A DNA stretch of 64,000 nt from Oceanisphaera avium (GCF_002157875.1 NZ_CP021376.1:2243501-2307500), one strand, 5' to 3'. Positions 27,101 to 36,697 are shown, numbered from the stretch's first letter. The notes: generated by a model not told the origin, from the letters alone. Made by a program: numbers and translations.

Positions 27101-27395
27101 TGCAAAGTCTGGACTCAACACCGACGAAATCGCCTTTTACCGGGCGCTGATCCAAAACGAGTCCGCAGTAAAAGAGCTGGGCGATAACAATTTACGCCAG
27201 CTGGCGAAATACGTGACCGAGCAACTTAGAAAAAGTACCACCGTTGATTGGCAAGTGCGCGACAGCGTGCGAGCTAAATTACGCAACCTAGTGCGCCGCG
27301 CCTTGCGTAAGTGGAAATACCCACCTGATAAAGCCGATGCAGCCATCGAGCTGTGTTTACAACAGGCCGAGGCGCTAAGCCAAAGCTGGGTTTAA
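24183..27395 (+). CDS. hsdR: Type I restriction endonuclease subunit HsdR
   Basis: A 1070-residue motor and nuclease subunit. The PD-(D/E)xK nuclease is near the N-terminus, with RRPDIIVF and VIELKNP around residues 139-160. The superfamily 2 translocase follows: Walker A QGSGKS near 332, DEAH near 439 and GFTGTP near 478, then a helicase C domain with the TGFDAP block. A helical C-terminal part binds the methyltransferase. It uses a GTG start overlapping the preceding stop (GTGA), so it is coupled to the RhuM-Doc gene. Confidence 0.95.
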   Translation: MITEDQLEQLCLSWFAETGYEVVSGYDIAPDGPAPERIDYRQVTLQGRLLQQLALINPDIPAATLEQVALQIAQPETPVLMINNKLLHQQLLQGVKVDFKDKHGQEKTDYVQLVDFSNTHNNQFLVVKQFTITGTKGARRPDIIVFINGLPLAVIELKNPADHSADVWQAYQQLQTYKDEIPDLFMFNEALVVSDGFDARVGSLTANKERFMPWRVVNSEQDKPLFEYFLETMVRGFFKPDLLLDYLRYFILFEQDGGSSHAGATIKKIAGYHQFHAVREAVKATIIAAQSAEQVAAAEPAATYTADAHGHADKQLSQVKPGSGKAGVVWHTQGSGKSISMVCYAGKLLAQPAMNNPTIVVVTDRNDLDGQLFNTFAMASETLNQTPVQAADRDDLRDILASRQAGGIIFTTIQKFALLTGELAHPVLSNRHNIVVVSDEAHRSQYGDKAKLNKDTGQYTFGYSKHLRDSLPQASFIGFTGTPIDSADKDTRAVFGDYVSIYDIQDAVEDGATVPIYYESRLAKLDINAADIEVLNEDVDDIIEDEEDLATRESTKSKWAALEKLVGSQPRVQQIAQDLVSHFENRLSTMDGTALIVCMSREICVDMYEAIVALKPEWHDEDTSKGAIKVVMTGSASDKSKLQPHIYNKDTRKLFEKRFKDVNDPLQLVIVRDMWLTGFDAPNCHTMYIDKPMKGHNLMQAIARVNRVFKDKPGGLVVDYIGIANELKAALKTYTNSQGKGQPAVDAHEAFALLQEHMDKLHGLMHGCDYRDYESHALMLLPKVMNHIVGLANPTSKELDGKKRFLDIMASIRAAYTLCGTLDAAKVYAKEIAFFGAVKNAITKFTTVDKRRDDEAKNSALKQIIDNAIIAQGVDDIFAMVGLDKPNVGLLSAEFLEDVANMKEKNLAVDLLERLLRDEVKHRMKTDVVSEKKYSDRIMETLRKYHNRAIETAQVIEELIKMAKDMADDAELAAKSGLNTDEIAFYRALIQNESAVKELGDNNLRQLAKYVTEQLRKSTTVDWQVRDSVRAKLRNLVRRALRKWKYPPDKADAAIELCLQQAEALSQSWV

Positions 27396-27431
27396 GTGAA
27401 TGATTGCTAAAAATCGCGAGTACCACTCAAC

Positions 27432-27455
27432 AAAAGGGCGCAAGTGCGCCCTTTT
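27432..27455. terminator. Bidirectional terminator between hsdR and curA
   Basis: AAAAGGGCGCA / TGCGCCCTTTT with a 2-4 nt loop, flanked by A and T runs. It serves both convergent units. Confidence 0.85.
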
Positions 27456-27482
27456 TGATCGGTGATGCTGGTATATGTGTGA

Positions 27483-28538
27483 CTAGCTTATTTCATCCGT
27501 ACCAACACGCACTACCAACTTGCCGAAGTTCTCGCCTTGTAATAAGCCGATAAAAGCTTGAGGCGCGTTTGCTAAGCCGTCGACGATTTGCTCACGGTAA
27601 TGGAGTTGGCCTTGTTGTAACCAGCTGGCCATTTGTTCGGCAAATTCGGGGTAGCGGTGGCCATAATCATCAAAAATGATAAAGCCTTTTACCGTCATGC
27701 GCTTGGTTAAGATAGTACCCATTAGCTGACCTAAGCGGTCGGGGCCGTCTGGCAAGGCGGTGGCATTGTATTGGGAAATTAAGCCGCATACCGGAATGCG
27801 CGCACCGGTATTGAGTAGCGGAAACACCGCATCAAATACCTTGCCACCGACGCTTTCAAAATATACATCTATGCCGGCAGGACAGGCCTTAGCTAACTGC
27901 TCGGCAAAGTCGGCAGCTTTATGATTGATACAGGCATCGACGCCCAGCTTATCGAGTGCATAAGCGCACTTTTCTGCTCCGCCGGCGATGGCGACCACGC
28001 GGCAACCTTTAAGCTTGCCGATTTGCGCCACCATGGCGCCCACGGCACCGGTGGCCGCGGCCACCACTAGGGTTTCACCGGTCTTAGGCTGGCCAATATC
28101 TAATAAGCCCATATAGGCGGTAAAGCCTGGCATGCCTAATACTCCTAACGCGTAGGAGGGCGGCACTTGTTGTGGATCGAGTTTAATTAAGCCCTCGCCG
28201 TTAGACAGGCCATAGTCTTGCCAGCCTTGATAGCTAAGTACCCAATCACCCACCTTAAAATCCGGATGTTTGCTTGCGTGCACGCGGCTAACGGTGCCGC
28301 CGACCATGGTTTGGCCAATAGCCACCGGATCCGCATAAGACTTGGCATCGCTCATGCGACCACGCATATAAGGATCCAAGCTTAAAAATACCGTGCGCAG
28401 CAGCACTTCGCCTGTGGCGGGCGTAGGTATGGCCCTTGCTTGTAGCGTAAAGTCACTGAGTTGAGGCGCGCCTTTAGGGCGGGCGGCTAGGGTGACTTGG
28501 CGGTTAGTGTCTTGAGTTTGAGCGTGTGTCTGAGTCAT
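27483..28538 (-). CDS. curA: NADPH-dependent double-bond reductase (CurA/YncB-like)
   Basis: A 351-residue medium-chain reductase without catalytic zinc ligands, close to E. coli CurA. The nucleotide-binding loop is AATGAVGAMVAQIGK near residue 160, and DPYMRGRM near 55 is the family marker. It reduces the C=C bond of alpha,beta-unsaturated ketones and aldehydes such as curcumin or 2-alkenals. It lies 24 bases downstream of yqhD in a NemR-controlled unit, which fits electrophile detoxification. Confidence 0.88.
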   Translation of the reverse strand: MTQTHAQTQDTNRQVTLAARPKGAPQLSDFTLQARAIPTPATGEVLLRTVFLSLDPYMRGRMSDAKSYADPVAIGQTMVGGTVSRVHASKHPDFKVGDWVLSYQGWQDYGLSNGEGLIKLDPQQVPPSYALGVLGMPGFTAYMGLLDIGQPKTGETLVVAAATGAVGAMVAQIGKLKGCRVVAIAGGAEKCAYALDKLGVDACINHKAADFAEQLAKACPAGIDVYFESVGGKVFDAVFPLLNTGARIPVCGLISQYNATALPDGPDRLGQLMGTILTKRMTVKGFIIFDDYGHRYPEFAEQMASWLQQGQLHYREQIVDGLANAPQAFIGLLQGENFGKLVVRVGTDEIS

Positions 28539-28562
28539 AAATCCTCCTTTTAGCGCGGTAAA

Positions 28563-29720
28563 TTAAATGCTGGCCAGTAGAATTTGGCGACAATGTTCAG
28601 GGGTTACATCATTGTGCTCACCCAGTTTAGTCATGCCGTGGTTAGTGAGGCTGTCGATGATGTTGTCGATATGCTCGGCGCCTAAACCATAGTCGCTGAG
28701 GCGGGTTTTTACGCCCACCGCCTCAAAGAAGTCGCGTGTGCACTCGATGGCGGTTTCGGCTTTGTCATCGTCGCTACCGGTATCAATATTCCAAACACGC
28801 TCGGCGTATTGCACTAATTTGCCCAGCTTGGCGGCTTTACGCTGGCGCAGCATCTCGGGCAGGATAATGGCTAGCGTTTGCGCATGATCTAAGCCGTGCA
28901 GCGCCGTTAATTCATGGCCCAACATGTGAGTGGCCCAATCTTGGGGCACGCCTGAGCCAATTAAGCCATTAAGCGCGAGTGTGGCGGTCCACATTAAGCT
29001 GGCGCGGGTTTGATAATCTTCTGGATTGGCCAAGGCTTTGGGGCCGACTTCAATTAGGGTTTGCAATAAGCCTTCGGCGAATCTGTCTTGCACCGGCGCC
29101 TCTGCGGGATAGGTCAGGTACTGCTCAATCACGTGCATAAAGGCATCTACCACGCCGTTGGCAATTTGGCGTGGCGGCAAGGTGTAAGTTTTAACGGGAT
29201 CTAAAATTGAAAACTGCGGATAGACATGCTCGCTGGCAAAGGGCAGTTTTGCTGCCAAAGATTTACGGGTGATAACCGAGCCTTTATTCATCTCAGAACC
29301 AGTAGCAGGCAGCGTAAGTACCGAGCCAAAGGGCAGGGCAGAAGTTACATTTTGGCCGCCTTGCAGCAAGATATCCCAAGCATCACCGTTAAAGAGTGCG
29401 GCGGCGGCCACAAACTTGGTGCCATCTATTACCGAGCCGCCGCCCACTGCCAGAAGATAATCTAACTGCTGCTCGCGCACCTGATCTACGGCTTTCATCA
29501 GAGTTTCAAAGCTGGGGTTAGGCTCTATGCCATTGAAGACTTGTACTTCACGCTCACCGAGTGCGGTCAGCACTTCATCTAAGGTGCCGGAGCGGCGGGC
29601 ACTCTCGCCACCTAACAGCACTAACACGCGAGCATTTGCCGGCACGAGTGCATCTAAACGCGCGATTTTACCGGCGCCAAATTCGATGCGGGTGGGGTTG
29701 TAAAAGCTAAAATCTTGCAT
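28563..29720 (-). CDS. yqhD: NADPH-dependent aldehyde reductase, iron-type alcohol dehydrogenase
   Basis: A 385-residue group III alcohol dehydrogenase matching E. coli YqhD along its length. GGGSVIDGTKFVA binds NADPH. Metal ligands lie in NGVVDAFMHVIEQY (Asp, His) and in HMLGHELTALHGLDHAQ (two His). It reduces short toxic aldehydes, including glyoxals, to alcohols. A NemR-type operator lies 28 bases upstream of the ATG. Confidence 0.93.
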   Translation of the reverse strand: MQDFSFYNPTRIEFGAGKIARLDALVPANARVLVLLGGESARRSGTLDEVLTALGEREVQVFNGIEPNPSFETLMKAVDQVREQQLDYLLAVGGGSVIDGTKFVAAAALFNGDAWDILLQGGQNVTSALPFGSVLTLPATGSEMNKGSVITRKSLAAKLPFASEHVYPQFSILDPVKTYTLPPRQIANGVVDAFMHVIEQYLTYPAEAPVQDRFAEGLLQTLIEVGPKALANPEDYQTRASLMWTATLALNGLIGSGVPQDWATHMLGHELTALHGLDHAQTLAIILPEMLRQRKAAKLGKLVQYAERVWNIDTGSDDDKAETAIECTRDFFEAVGVKTRLSDYGLGAEHIDNIIDSLTNHGMTKLGEHNDVTPEHCRQILLASI

Positions 29721-29747
29721 AGTTAAGTACCCTTTTTATGGTTGAAT

Positions 29748-29762
29748 TAGACCGGTCGTCTA
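29748..29762. promoter_or_regulatory. Putative NemR operator upstream of yqhD
   Basis: TAGAC-CGGTC-GTCTA, a perfect 5-bp palindrome with a 5-nt spacer. The same motif lies upstream of the TetR-family gene at 30435. Two copies at the two promoters of the same unit support a shared repressor. Confidence 0.75.
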
Positions 29763-29813
29763 GTTGAGGCTGGTAAAAAAGCTCGCCATCGGCGAGCCTG
29801 ATAAATGGTTAAC

Positions 29814-30413
29814 TTACTGCTCGCCGAGCAGTTGACGAGTCAGTTGCATGGCTATGTCCATATGGCTGTGATCACGATTGAGCTTAGTAAGTAAGCTGGC
29901 GCCTAGCCATAATTGGTACAAGCTGCTGGCTAAAAAGTCGGGCGCGGCGTTTGGCTGAGCATTAGATAAAGAACCATCAGCTACGCCTTTGGCAATGCAG
30001 CCACTGATGCGGGTAATTACCTGATTGGTGCCGACTTTTAACGCCAAGCGCATCGGCTCGGAAAGATCCGCCACTTCGGCACTCAGCTTCACCACCAAAC
30101 AATCGCTGCGGCTATTAGGGCCACAGTATCGCAACTGCCATTCTTGCCAGTAGCTCATTAATTGCTGGCGGCCATTGAGATTTGGCTGACTGAATAGTTG
30201 GTCTAACTCGCTTAAATAAAAATCGAAATAGTCTTCAAGCAGCGCCTCACCAAATTGCTCTTTAGATTTAAAATAGTGATAGAAAGAGCCTTTAGGAATA
30301 CCCGCCTGTTGTAACAGAGCACTTAAGCCAACCGAGCTAAAGCCGCGAGCGGCGAGCACTTCGCGGCCGGTGTCTAATAAATGTTGGCGAGTATCTTGAT
30401 ATTTTATATTCAT
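29814..30413 (-). CDS. nemR: TetR-family repressor, NemR-like electrophile sensor
   Basis: A 199-residue TetR-family protein, the same length as E. coli NemR. The helix-turn-helix ends in IPKGSFYHYFKSKEQFGEALL, and the C-terminal half keeps KLSAEV-DLSEPMR. The two cysteines used for sensing electrophiles and bleach in E. coli (98 and 106) are present here at about 97 and 105 with the same spacing. A GTG start nine bases upstream is possible, but the ATG at 30413 has the better-spaced AAGG site. It heads the nemR-yqhD-curA cluster and probably represses it and itself. Confidence 0.87.
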   Translation of the reverse strand: MNIKYQDTRQHLLDTGREVLAARGFSSVGLSALLQQAGIPKGSFYHYFKSKEQFGEALLEDYFDFYLSELDQLFSQPNLNGRQQLMSYWQEWQLRYCGPNSRSDCLVVKLSAEVADLSEPMRLALKVGTNQVITRISGCIAKGVADGSLSNAQPNAAPDFLASSLYQLWLGASLLTKLNRDHSHMDIAMQLTRQLLGEQ

Positions 30414-30750
30414 GGTCTGCACCTTAATCTTTATTAGACCAGTCGTCTAGTGATTTTTGCCAAACCAATGCGTGCTTAGTTTGGTGCACTTTAAGCGCAC
30501 GCCATACGCGATATGCTTTACGATTATTTCTTTACCCATTGTTGGGAATAGAGAATTGTTTAAACCAGCGCCGAACGCTAGTCCCCAATCCCTAGTCTAG
30601 GCTCTATAGCCGTCATCCTGACGCACGTCAGGATCTCGTTTTAGGATTAAGATTTAATAAGTGCGAGATACCGAGGCAAGCTCGGTATGACGATAGGTTT
30701 AGGATTTGTAGTACGCTTGTCCCCTTCGCTATTTACTCTTCACCCAAAAC
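30414..30750. repeat. Intergenic region with NemR promoter and two REP-like units
   Basis: The right part of the gap next to nemR holds its promoter and operator. Further along are two inverted REP-like units at 30609-30638 (GCCGTCATCCTGACG...) and 30664-30692 (reverse). They are related to the units at 1012-1203 and 55806. No gene is seen. Confidence 0.65.
30435..30449. promoter_or_regulatory. Putative NemR autoregulatory operator
   Basis: TAGAC-CAGTC-GTCTA, the same spaced palindrome as at 29748, lying 22 bases upstream of the nemR ATG. Confidence 0.75.
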
Positions 30751-31719
30751 CTATCGCCCATGAGGCCGGTCTAAATCAAGCTCAGGCCCGACAGGTACAA
30801 TGCCGGTGGGATTGATGGTGTTATGACTACGATAATAATGCTGCTTAATGTGTGAAAAATTGATGGTGTCTTTAATGCCTGGCCATTGATACAGCTCACG
30901 CAGATAGCCCGATAAGTGTTCATAGTCGGCAATGCGCTTAATGTTGCACTTAAAGTGGCCGTAATACACGGCATCAAAGCGGATCAAGGTAGTAAATAGG
31001 CGCCAATCGGCTTCGGTAATTTGCGTGCCCACTAAATAGCGCTGCTTAGCTAAGCGCTCGTCTAGTTTATCGAGGGTAGTAAATAAGGGAATGACGGCTT
31101 GTTCATAGGCGCGCTGGGTGGTGGCAAAGCCGGCTTTGTAAACACCGTTATTTACATTGGGATAAATCAGCGCGTTAAGCTCATCTATCTCGGCACGCAA
31201 AGTGGCTGGGTAATAATCACCCGGCAATGCGCCTATGTCATCAAAAGCGCTATTTAACATGCGAATTAGCTCGCCCGACTCATTATTAACGATACAGCCT
31301 TGCTGCTTGTCCCACAGCACAGGAATGGTCACGCGACCAGAATAATTGGGGTCGGTAGCGGTATAAATCTGGTACATGTAGCGAGCATTAATGATGGGAT
31401 CGGACACCACCCCAGGTGCTTCTTCAAAGGTCCAGCCATGCTCGGCCATCAGTGGATTCAACACCGACACCGAGATCATCGACTCTAAGCCCTTAAGTTT
31501 TCTAAAAATAAGCACTCGATGCGCCCACGGGCAGGCCATAGCCACATAAAGATGATAGCGACCCGCCTCGGCTTTAAAGCCCGCTTTGCCGCTGGGGCCA
31601 GCACTGCCATCCTTAGTAACCCAGTTGCGAATTTGTGACTCGCTGCGGGCAAACTCGCCGTCGTTGCTCTTGGTGTCATACCATTGATCGTGCCATTCGC
31701 CTTTTACTAATAAACCCAC
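30751..31719 (-). CDS. yqjG: Glutathionyl-hydroquinone reductase
   Basis: A 322-residue Xi-class glutathione transferase. The catalytic ACPWAHR motif places the cysteine at residue 63, as in E. coli YqjG. It removes glutathione from glutathionyl-hydroquinones using a second glutathione. The start codon is GTG with an AGGAG site at the proper distance. It fits the neighbouring electrophile-defence theme, though it lies in its own unit. Confidence 0.93.
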   Translation of the reverse strand: MGLLVKGEWHDQWYDTKSNDGEFARSESQIRNWVTKDGSAGPSGKAGFKAEAGRYHLYVAMACPWAHRVLIFRKLKGLESMISVSVLNPLMAEHGWTFEEAPGVVSDPIINARYMYQIYTATDPNYSGRVTIPVLWDKQQGCIVNNESGELIRMLNSAFDDIGALPGDYYPATLRAEIDELNALIYPNVNNGVYKAGFATTQRAYEQAVIPLFTTLDKLDERLAKQRYLVGTQITEADWRLFTTLIRFDAVYYGHFKCNIKRIADYEHLSGYLRELYQWPGIKDTINFSHIKQHYYRSHNTINPTGIVPVGPELDLDRPHGR

Positions 31720-31840
31720 AAGTATTCTCCTGCTTAACGTGCCTGTCGTTATCTTAGCTTAGTGAAAAATTTATAAAGCAAACGGTACTTTTTTAGTGAG
31801 CTGCTAAGGTGTAATAACAGCTAATTTTAGGGGGGACTGT

Positions 31841-32581
31841 ATGTCAGCGAGTAAAAAAAGTGCTGTTTTATATCGCATGGTGATGAAGAAGCACCTTTGC
31901 CCTTTTGGTCTTAAGTCTAAAGATGCGCTAGAGCGCCATGGTTATCAAGTAGATGATCGTTGGCTCACTAGCCGTGAGCAAACCGATGCTTTTAAGGCCG
32001 AGCATAATGTAGATACCACGCCGCAAACCTTTATTAATGGCGAGCGTATTGGTGGCTTTGATGAGCTAGCCATTTTTTTAGGCGAAAAAAAGCCGAAAGC
32101 TGAGCAAAGTGATACATCTTATCAGCCGGTGATCGCTATCTTTGCGATGGCGGCGCTGCTGGCGATGGCCGTGGGCTGGTATCATTTTCATGAATTATTG
32201 AATGTGCGGATTGTTCAGTGGTTTATTGCCTGTGCTATGTGCTTATTGGCGGTACAAAAACTGCAGGATCTCGAATCTTTTTCTACTATGTTTCTTAATT
32301 ACGATTTATTAGCGCAGCGCTGGGTACGCTATGGCAAGATTTACCCTTTTGCTGAAGCAGTGGCTGGGGTGCTGATGGTGGCAGGGGCTCTGTTGTGGCT
32401 AGCTGCACCTATTGCCATTGTCATTGGTGCCATTGGTTTCGCATCTGTCATTAAAGCGGTATATGTGGATAAGCGTGAGCTTAAATGCGCTTGCGTGGGT
32501 GGCAATAGCCGAGTGCCTTTAGGGTTTGTTTCGTTAACAGAAAACTTCATGATGCTAATTATGGGCATGTGGATGCTATAA
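31841..32581 (+). CDS. Glutaredoxin-MauE/DoxX-like membrane fusion protein
   Basis: A 246-residue fusion. Residues ~8-85 are a glutaredoxin domain with a single active cysteine (CPFG, Cys20) and the TPQTFINGERIGG glutathione-binding part. About four transmembrane segments follow (residues ~95-246), similar to MauE/DoxX redox-linked membrane proteins. A cysteine pair, CAC, lies in a loop at ELKCACVGGNSRVPLG. It may pass reducing power between the cytoplasm and the membrane; this is inference. It stands alone. Confidence 0.75.
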   Translation: MSASKKSAVLYRMVMKKHLCPFGLKSKDALERHGYQVDDRWLTSREQTDAFKAEHNVDTTPQTFINGERIGGFDELAIFLGEKKPKAEQSDTSYQPVIAIFAMAALLAMAVGWYHFHELLNVRIVQWFIACAMCLLAVQKLQDLESFSTMFLNYDLLAQRWVRYGKIYPFAEAVAGVLMVAGALLWLAAPIAIVIGAIGFASVIKAVYVDKRELKCACVGGNSRVPLGFVSLTENFMMLIMGMWML

Positions 32582-32593
32582 AGCATTAACAAG

Positions 32594-32634
32594 AAAAAAT
32601 AAGCCGAACCTTTGAGGAGTTCGGCTTATTTTTT
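32594..32634. terminator. Bidirectional terminator
   Basis: A 16-bp arm pair, AATAAGCCGAAC with GTTCGGCTTATT plus flanking A/T runs, between the convergent glutaredoxin-fusion gene and mnmE. Confidence 0.88.
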
Positions 32635-32636
32635 AG

Positions 32637-33998
32637 TTACTTACCAATACAAAAGCTGGAGAAAATCTCACCCAGTAAATCATCAGATGTAAAAGCACCG
32701 GTAATGTGGCTTAAACACTCTTGCGCTAAGCGCAGCTCTTCTGCTACTAGCTCGCCCGCTTGGTAAACCTCGAGTTGCTCTTTAGCCATCTGTAAGTGCT
32801 GGTCGGCATTATCTAGCGCGTCTAAGTGGCGGCGGCGGGCACTAAAGCTGCCCTCGGTGCCGCCCTGAAAGCCCATGCAGTCTTTTAAATGTTCTTTTAG
32901 CGCCTCAACCCCTTGGCCGGTCATGGCAGAAATAGGATACACCGCATGCTCGCCATCACTGACGACGGTGAGTGCTTCACCACTTAAGTCAGCTTTATTG
33001 CGGATCACGGTCAGACCAATGTGGGCAGGTAGGCGATCGATAAAGTCTGGCCAAATATCTTTAGGGTGGCGGGCTTGGGTAGTGGTGCCATCCACCATAA
33101 ACAGGATGCGATCCGCTTGTTCTATTTCAGCCCATGCGCGCTCTATGCCAATGCGCTCCACTGCATCGGTGGCTTCGCGCAAACCCGCGGTATCAATAAT
33201 ATGCAGCGGCATGCCATCAAGATGAATAAATTCTCGCAACACATCACGGGTGGTGCCCGCAATGTCGGTGACGATGGCCGAGTCTTTGCCTGCTAGCGCA
33301 TTCAGCAAACTCGACTTACCGGCGTTAGGGCGACCCGCTATCACCACTTTCATGCCCTCGCGCATAATGGCGCCTTGGCGGGCTTGGCGTTGTACTTCGC
33401 TTAAGTTATCGATAATGGCATATAAACCCGCGGCAATTTTACCGTCTGATAAAAAATCCACTTCTTCTTCAGGAAAATCAATCGCCGCTTCTACATAAAT
33501 GCGCAGGTTAATGAGTGCCTGTACTAAGGCGTGTACATGATTAGAAAACTCACCTTGCAGCGAGTGCAGTGCCGAGCGCGCGGCTTGCTCACTTGAGGCT
33601 TCTATTAAGTCGGCAATGGCTTCGGCTTGAGCAAGGTCTAATTTATCATTAAGAAAAGCGCGTTCGCTAAACTCACCGGCCTTGGCGGGGCGAAGATTTG
33701 GCAGCATTAAAATACGCTTTATTAGCATGTCTAGCACCACAGGGCCGCCGTGGCCTTGCAGCTCTAATACATCTTCGCCGGTAAAGCTATTAGGGCCTTT
33801 AAATAGCAGTGCTATGCCTTGGTCTAATACTTGGTTGGTGTGGTCTTTAAAGGGCAGATACTCTGCATAACGTACTTTAGGCACTTTGCCTAACACGGCT
33901 CGCGCTACTGCCTCGGCATCGGGGCCGGAAACTCGGATGATGCCCACCCCGCCGCGGCCAGGGGCGGTGGCTTGAGCGACTATGGTATCTAATGGCAT
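32637..33998 (-). CDS. mnmE: tRNA uridine-5-carboxymethylaminomethyl modification GTPase MnmE
   Basis: A 453-residue GTPase that with MnmG modifies the wobble uridine of several tRNAs. The N-terminal folate-binding domain has [13 protein letters not shown]. The G domain has [24 protein letters not shown] and NKAD. The C-terminal CIGK ends with the family cysteine. A frame extends upstream to 34019, but ATG 33998 has a GGAG site at 8 bases and matches the family start. Confidence 0.96.
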   Translation of the reverse strand: MPLDTIVAQATAPGRGGVGIIRVSGPDAEAVARAVLGKVPKVRYAEYLPFKDHTNQVLDQGIALLFKGPNSFTGEDVLELQGHGGPVVLDMLIKRILMLPNLRPAKAGEFSERAFLNDKLDLAQAEAIADLIEASSEQAARSALHSLQGEFSNHVHALVQALINLRIYVEAAIDFPEEEVDFLSDGKIAAGLYAIIDNLSEVQRQARQGAIMREGMKVVIAGRPNAGKSSLLNALAGKDSAIVTDIAGTTRDVLREFIHLDGMPLHIIDTAGLREATDAVERIGIERAWAEIEQADRILFMVDGTTTQARHPKDIWPDFIDRLPAHIGLTVIRNKADLSGEALTVVSDGEHAVYPISAMTGQGVEALKEHLKDCMGFQGGTEGSFSARRRHLDALDNADQHLQMAKEQLEVYQAGELVAEELRLAQECLSHITGAFTSDDLLGEIFSSFCIGK

Positions 33999-34031
33999 TG
34001 TTAGTACTCCACTGCACAAGGCTTTTGCATT

Positions 34032-34057
34032 AAAAAGGCGACCCTTAGGTCGCCTTT
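34032..34057 (-). terminator. Terminator between yidC and mnmE
   Basis: AGGCGACC / GGTCGCCT with a CTTA loop, followed on the minus strand by a U-run. It limits readthrough from the rpmH-yidC unit. Confidence 0.75.
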
Positions 34058-34094
34058 AGTCTATTGATTTGGGCGGTGTTCAGCCAGTAAGTTA

Positions 34095-35777
34095 TTAGGC
34101 AGCGGGTTTACCGTGTAAGCCTTTTTTCTCAAGCTGGCGGAAAATATACCACTGCTGAGTGATGGTCACTATGTTACTCACCAACCAGTACAGTGTGAGA
34201 CCGGCAGGGAACCATAAGAAGAAGAAGGTAAAGATAATCGGCATAAACTGCATCACTTTTTGCTGCAGCGGATCCGTGACCGTAGTCGGGCTCATCTTCT
34301 GAATGAGGAACATACTGATACCCATGAGGATAGGCAGCACGAAGTAGGGGTCTTTTACCGATAAGTCGTTAATCCATAAGATGAAAGGCGCGTGGCGCAG
34401 TTCCACAGACTCCATCAGTACCCAGTATAGGGAGATGAAGATCGGCATTTGTACCAAAATCGGTAAGCAACCGCCTAGTGGATTAACTTTCTCTTTCTTA
34501 TACAGCTCCATCATGCCTTGAGACATTTTCTGGCGATCATCGCCATAGCGCTCTTTGAGTGCCGCCAATTTAGGCTGCAGCATGCGCATCTTAGCCATGG
34601 AGGTGTACTGAGCTTTAGTTAAGGGATACATCACACCGCGCACCACAAAGGTGGTTAAGATAATGGCTAGGCCCCAGTTCACGGCAAAGCTTTGTAAAAA
34701 GTGCAGTAATTTAAACAGTGGCTGGGCGATAAACCATAACCAGCCATAGTCGACGGTTAAGTCGAGGTTATCAGCAGCAGCGGCCATTTTCTTTTGTAGC
34801 TTAGGGCCTAACCACAGCTCGGCAGACAAAGTCTGCTCACTGTTAGGCGCCACTGTAATAGGTTGCGCTTTAAAGCCAATAATGGCTTGATTACGGCTAT
34901 TTAAGAAGCTGCTATAAATTTGATTACCGTCTTCTTGAGGCGCAATCCAAGCTGACACAAAGTAGTGTTGCAGCATGGCCACCCAGCCATTGCTGGTGGT
35001 TTGCGCTAAGTTAGCTTCTTTGGTTTTCTTAAAGTCATACTTGGTGTAGCGAGTTTCATCGCTGGAATAAGCAGGGCCACGATAGGCAGACGCCATCAGC
35101 ATGTTGCCGCTTTTGTCAGTAGTTACCGCTTCCACACTTTGTTTTAGCTGACCATAAAGCTGAGCTTGTACTGGCTCTTCGCTTTTATTATCAATTTGGT
35201 AGCTGACTTTAACCAGGTGGCTGTCACGGGTTAACGTGAAAATCTTGGTAAAGACCACGCCCTTATCATTAGTAAAGGTGAGCGGTACGCTTAAGGTATC
35301 TTGACCTTCGGCCAGTGCATAATCTTGCTGTTCGGTTTGATAAACAGGGCGCCCTTTACTATTAGCATCGGGTCCATCGCGACCAATTAGGCCGCTTTGC
35401 GCGATATTAACGAAGTTGTCGGTGTCGCTGAGCAGCACAAATTTTTCATCTGAGTCTAAGCGCTCATCGTGCTCTAGTAATTCGGTACCTACAATGTCGC
35501 CACCTCGAGTATCTATGGTGAGCTTTAAGGTATCTGAAATAAGCGTAATGCGATTAGGGCTAGCAGCAGGTGTTTGCGCATCGGTAGGAATTTCACCTTC
35601 AGCAGCCACGCTATCAGACTCAGGAACGAAATTTTCGTCATCTAAGTTTGGGTTAGCCGTGGTTTGGCTGGTTTGCTGGACTACAGGCTCGGGATTTTTA
35701 TGCTCATCCCACTTTTGCCAGATGAGAAAACTCACCAGCAGCAGAGCGACTATCAGTAAATTGCGTTGAGATTCCAT
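34095..35777 (-). CDS. yidC: Membrane protein insertase YidC
   Basis: A 560-residue insertase. The first transmembrane segment is at residues ~4-22 (NLLIVALLLVSFLIW), then a large periplasmic domain, then five C-terminal segments with the conserved PTKAQYTSM-type cytoplasmic loop and LGGCLPILVQMPIF. It inserts inner-membrane proteins with or without SecYEG. The frame opens at 35819, but the ATG at 35777 (MESQRNLL) is the family start. Confidence 0.96.
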   Translation of the reverse strand: MESQRNLLIVALLLVSFLIWQKWDEHKNPEPVVQQTSQTTANPNLDDENFVPESDSVAAEGEIPTDAQTPAASPNRITLISDTLKLTIDTRGGDIVGTELLEHDERLDSDEKFVLLSDTDNFVNIAQSGLIGRDGPDANSKGRPVYQTEQQDYALAEGQDTLSVPLTFTNDKGVVFTKIFTLTRDSHLVKVSYQIDNKSEEPVQAQLYGQLKQSVEAVTTDKSGNMLMASAYRGPAYSSDETRYTKYDFKKTKEANLAQTTSNGWVAMLQHYFVSAWIAPQEDGNQIYSSFLNSRNQAIIGFKAQPITVAPNSEQTLSAELWLGPKLQKKMAAAADNLDLTVDYGWLWFIAQPLFKLLHFLQSFAVNWGLAIILTTFVVRGVMYPLTKAQYTSMAKMRMLQPKLAALKERYGDDRQKMSQGMMELYKKEKVNPLGGCLPILVQMPIFISLYWVLMESVELRHAPFILWINDLSVKDPYFVLPILMGISMFLIQKMSPTTVTDPLQQKVMQFMPIIFTFFFLWFPAGLTLYWLVSNIVTITQQWYIFRQLEKKGLHGKPAA

Positions 35778-35784
35778 AGTTTTC

Positions 35785-36027
35785 TTATCTTCGCTTTGTC
35801 GGGACCGGATCGTGGCCACTAGGACCTAAAGGATGGCATTTTAGTAGACGTTTGACTGTTAACCAACCGCCTTTTAAAAAGCCGTGGAGCCGGATGGCTT
35901 CAATGGCGTATTGCGAACAGGTGGGGGTAAAGCGACACCTGGGCCCAAGCAATGGACTGATGACCACTTGGTATAGGCGAATAATGCCTACGCTGAGTCG
36001 TTGCAGCGGCGAGAAAGCGTGCGCCAT
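35785..36027 (-). CDS. yidD: Membrane protein insertion efficiency factor YidD
   Basis: An 80-residue protein with an amphipathic N-terminus and the family core [21 protein letters not shown], then [14 protein letters not shown]. It assists YidC-dependent insertion. It overlaps the 3' end of rnpA by 40 bases in another frame and precedes yidC by seven bases. Confidence 0.94.
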   Translation of the reverse strand: MAHAFSPLQRLSVGIIRLYQVVISPLLGPRCRFTPTCSQYAIEAIRLHGFLKGGWLTVKRLLKCHPLGPSGHDPVPTKRR

Positions 36028-36350
36028 AATCTATCCAGCAGTTCGAACAGCTCGTCGTTGGGTACCTCTCCAACACCACGTTTAGCGATCACCACGATAT
36101 CGACACTGGGTAATTGATGTTGCTTTAAACGAAAACTTTCGCGGGCAACACGCTTTATCCTGTTGCGCCAAACGGCACGTTTGAGTGCTTTTTTAGGTAC
36201 AGCTAATCCCAGTCTGGGATGACCTAGTTCATTTGGTTTAGCAAGAAGAGTGAGATATGGAGATGCGGCTCGGACGGGGTTGTCGAAGACGTTTTTAAAA
36301 TGGGCGGGAGTTAACAAACGTAACTCCCGTGTAAAGGTGTGTCTGGCCAT
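35988..36350 (-). CDS. rnpA: Ribonuclease P protein component
   Basis: A 120-residue basic protein (RNase P C5). The central signature [10 protein letters not shown] appears here as [15 protein letters not shown]. It binds the M1 RNA and pre-tRNA leader. Its ATG overlaps the rpmH stop by one base (TAATG). Confidence 0.95.
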   Translation of the reverse strand: MARHTFTRELRLLTPAHFKNVFDNPVRAASPYLTLLAKPNELGHPRLGLAVPKKALKRAVWRNRIKRVARESFRLKQHQLPSVDIVVIAKRGVGEVPNDELFELLDRLWRTLSRRCNDSA

Positions 36351-36484
36351 TAGGCGCTCAGACGGACACGACCCTTGGCGCGACGAGCAGCCAATACTTT
36401 GCGACCACCAACAGTGGCCTTGCGAGCACGGAAACCGTGGCTGCGTTTGCGCTTCAAATTTGAAGGTTGAAAAGTGCGTTTCAT
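36350..36484 (-). CDS. rpmH: 50S ribosomal protein L34
   Basis: A 44-residue highly basic protein, beginning [18 protein letters not shown] and ending RVRLSA, read directly from the minus strand. It is a standard L34 at the head of the rpmH-rnpA-yidD-yidC unit. Its promoter is visible upstream at 36698-36725. Confidence 0.97.
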   Translation of the reverse strand: MKRTFQPSNLKRKRSHGFRARKATVGGRKVLAARRAKGRVRLSA

Positions 36485-36697
36485 AGTAGTTATTACCGCT
36501 GTGTCAGTTAGCTATACAGTTGGCCATGTCCACGATTGACGCATAAGCATCACCGAGACGGCCTCACCAAAGAGGCCGAATTCTAAACAGTTCTGTTTAT
36601 GACGTCAATCAACATGCCGTTGATTGGTGACCAATAACGAAACAATCGCTGTTTCTTCAGGTCGATCCCAAGATCCTTAACGATCGCGGGGGCTGGA

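Noticed and set aside
36655..36690. GATC cluster upstream of rpmH as an origin
   Set aside because: Only three sites and no good DnaA box, compared with ten sites and several boxes next to dnaA.
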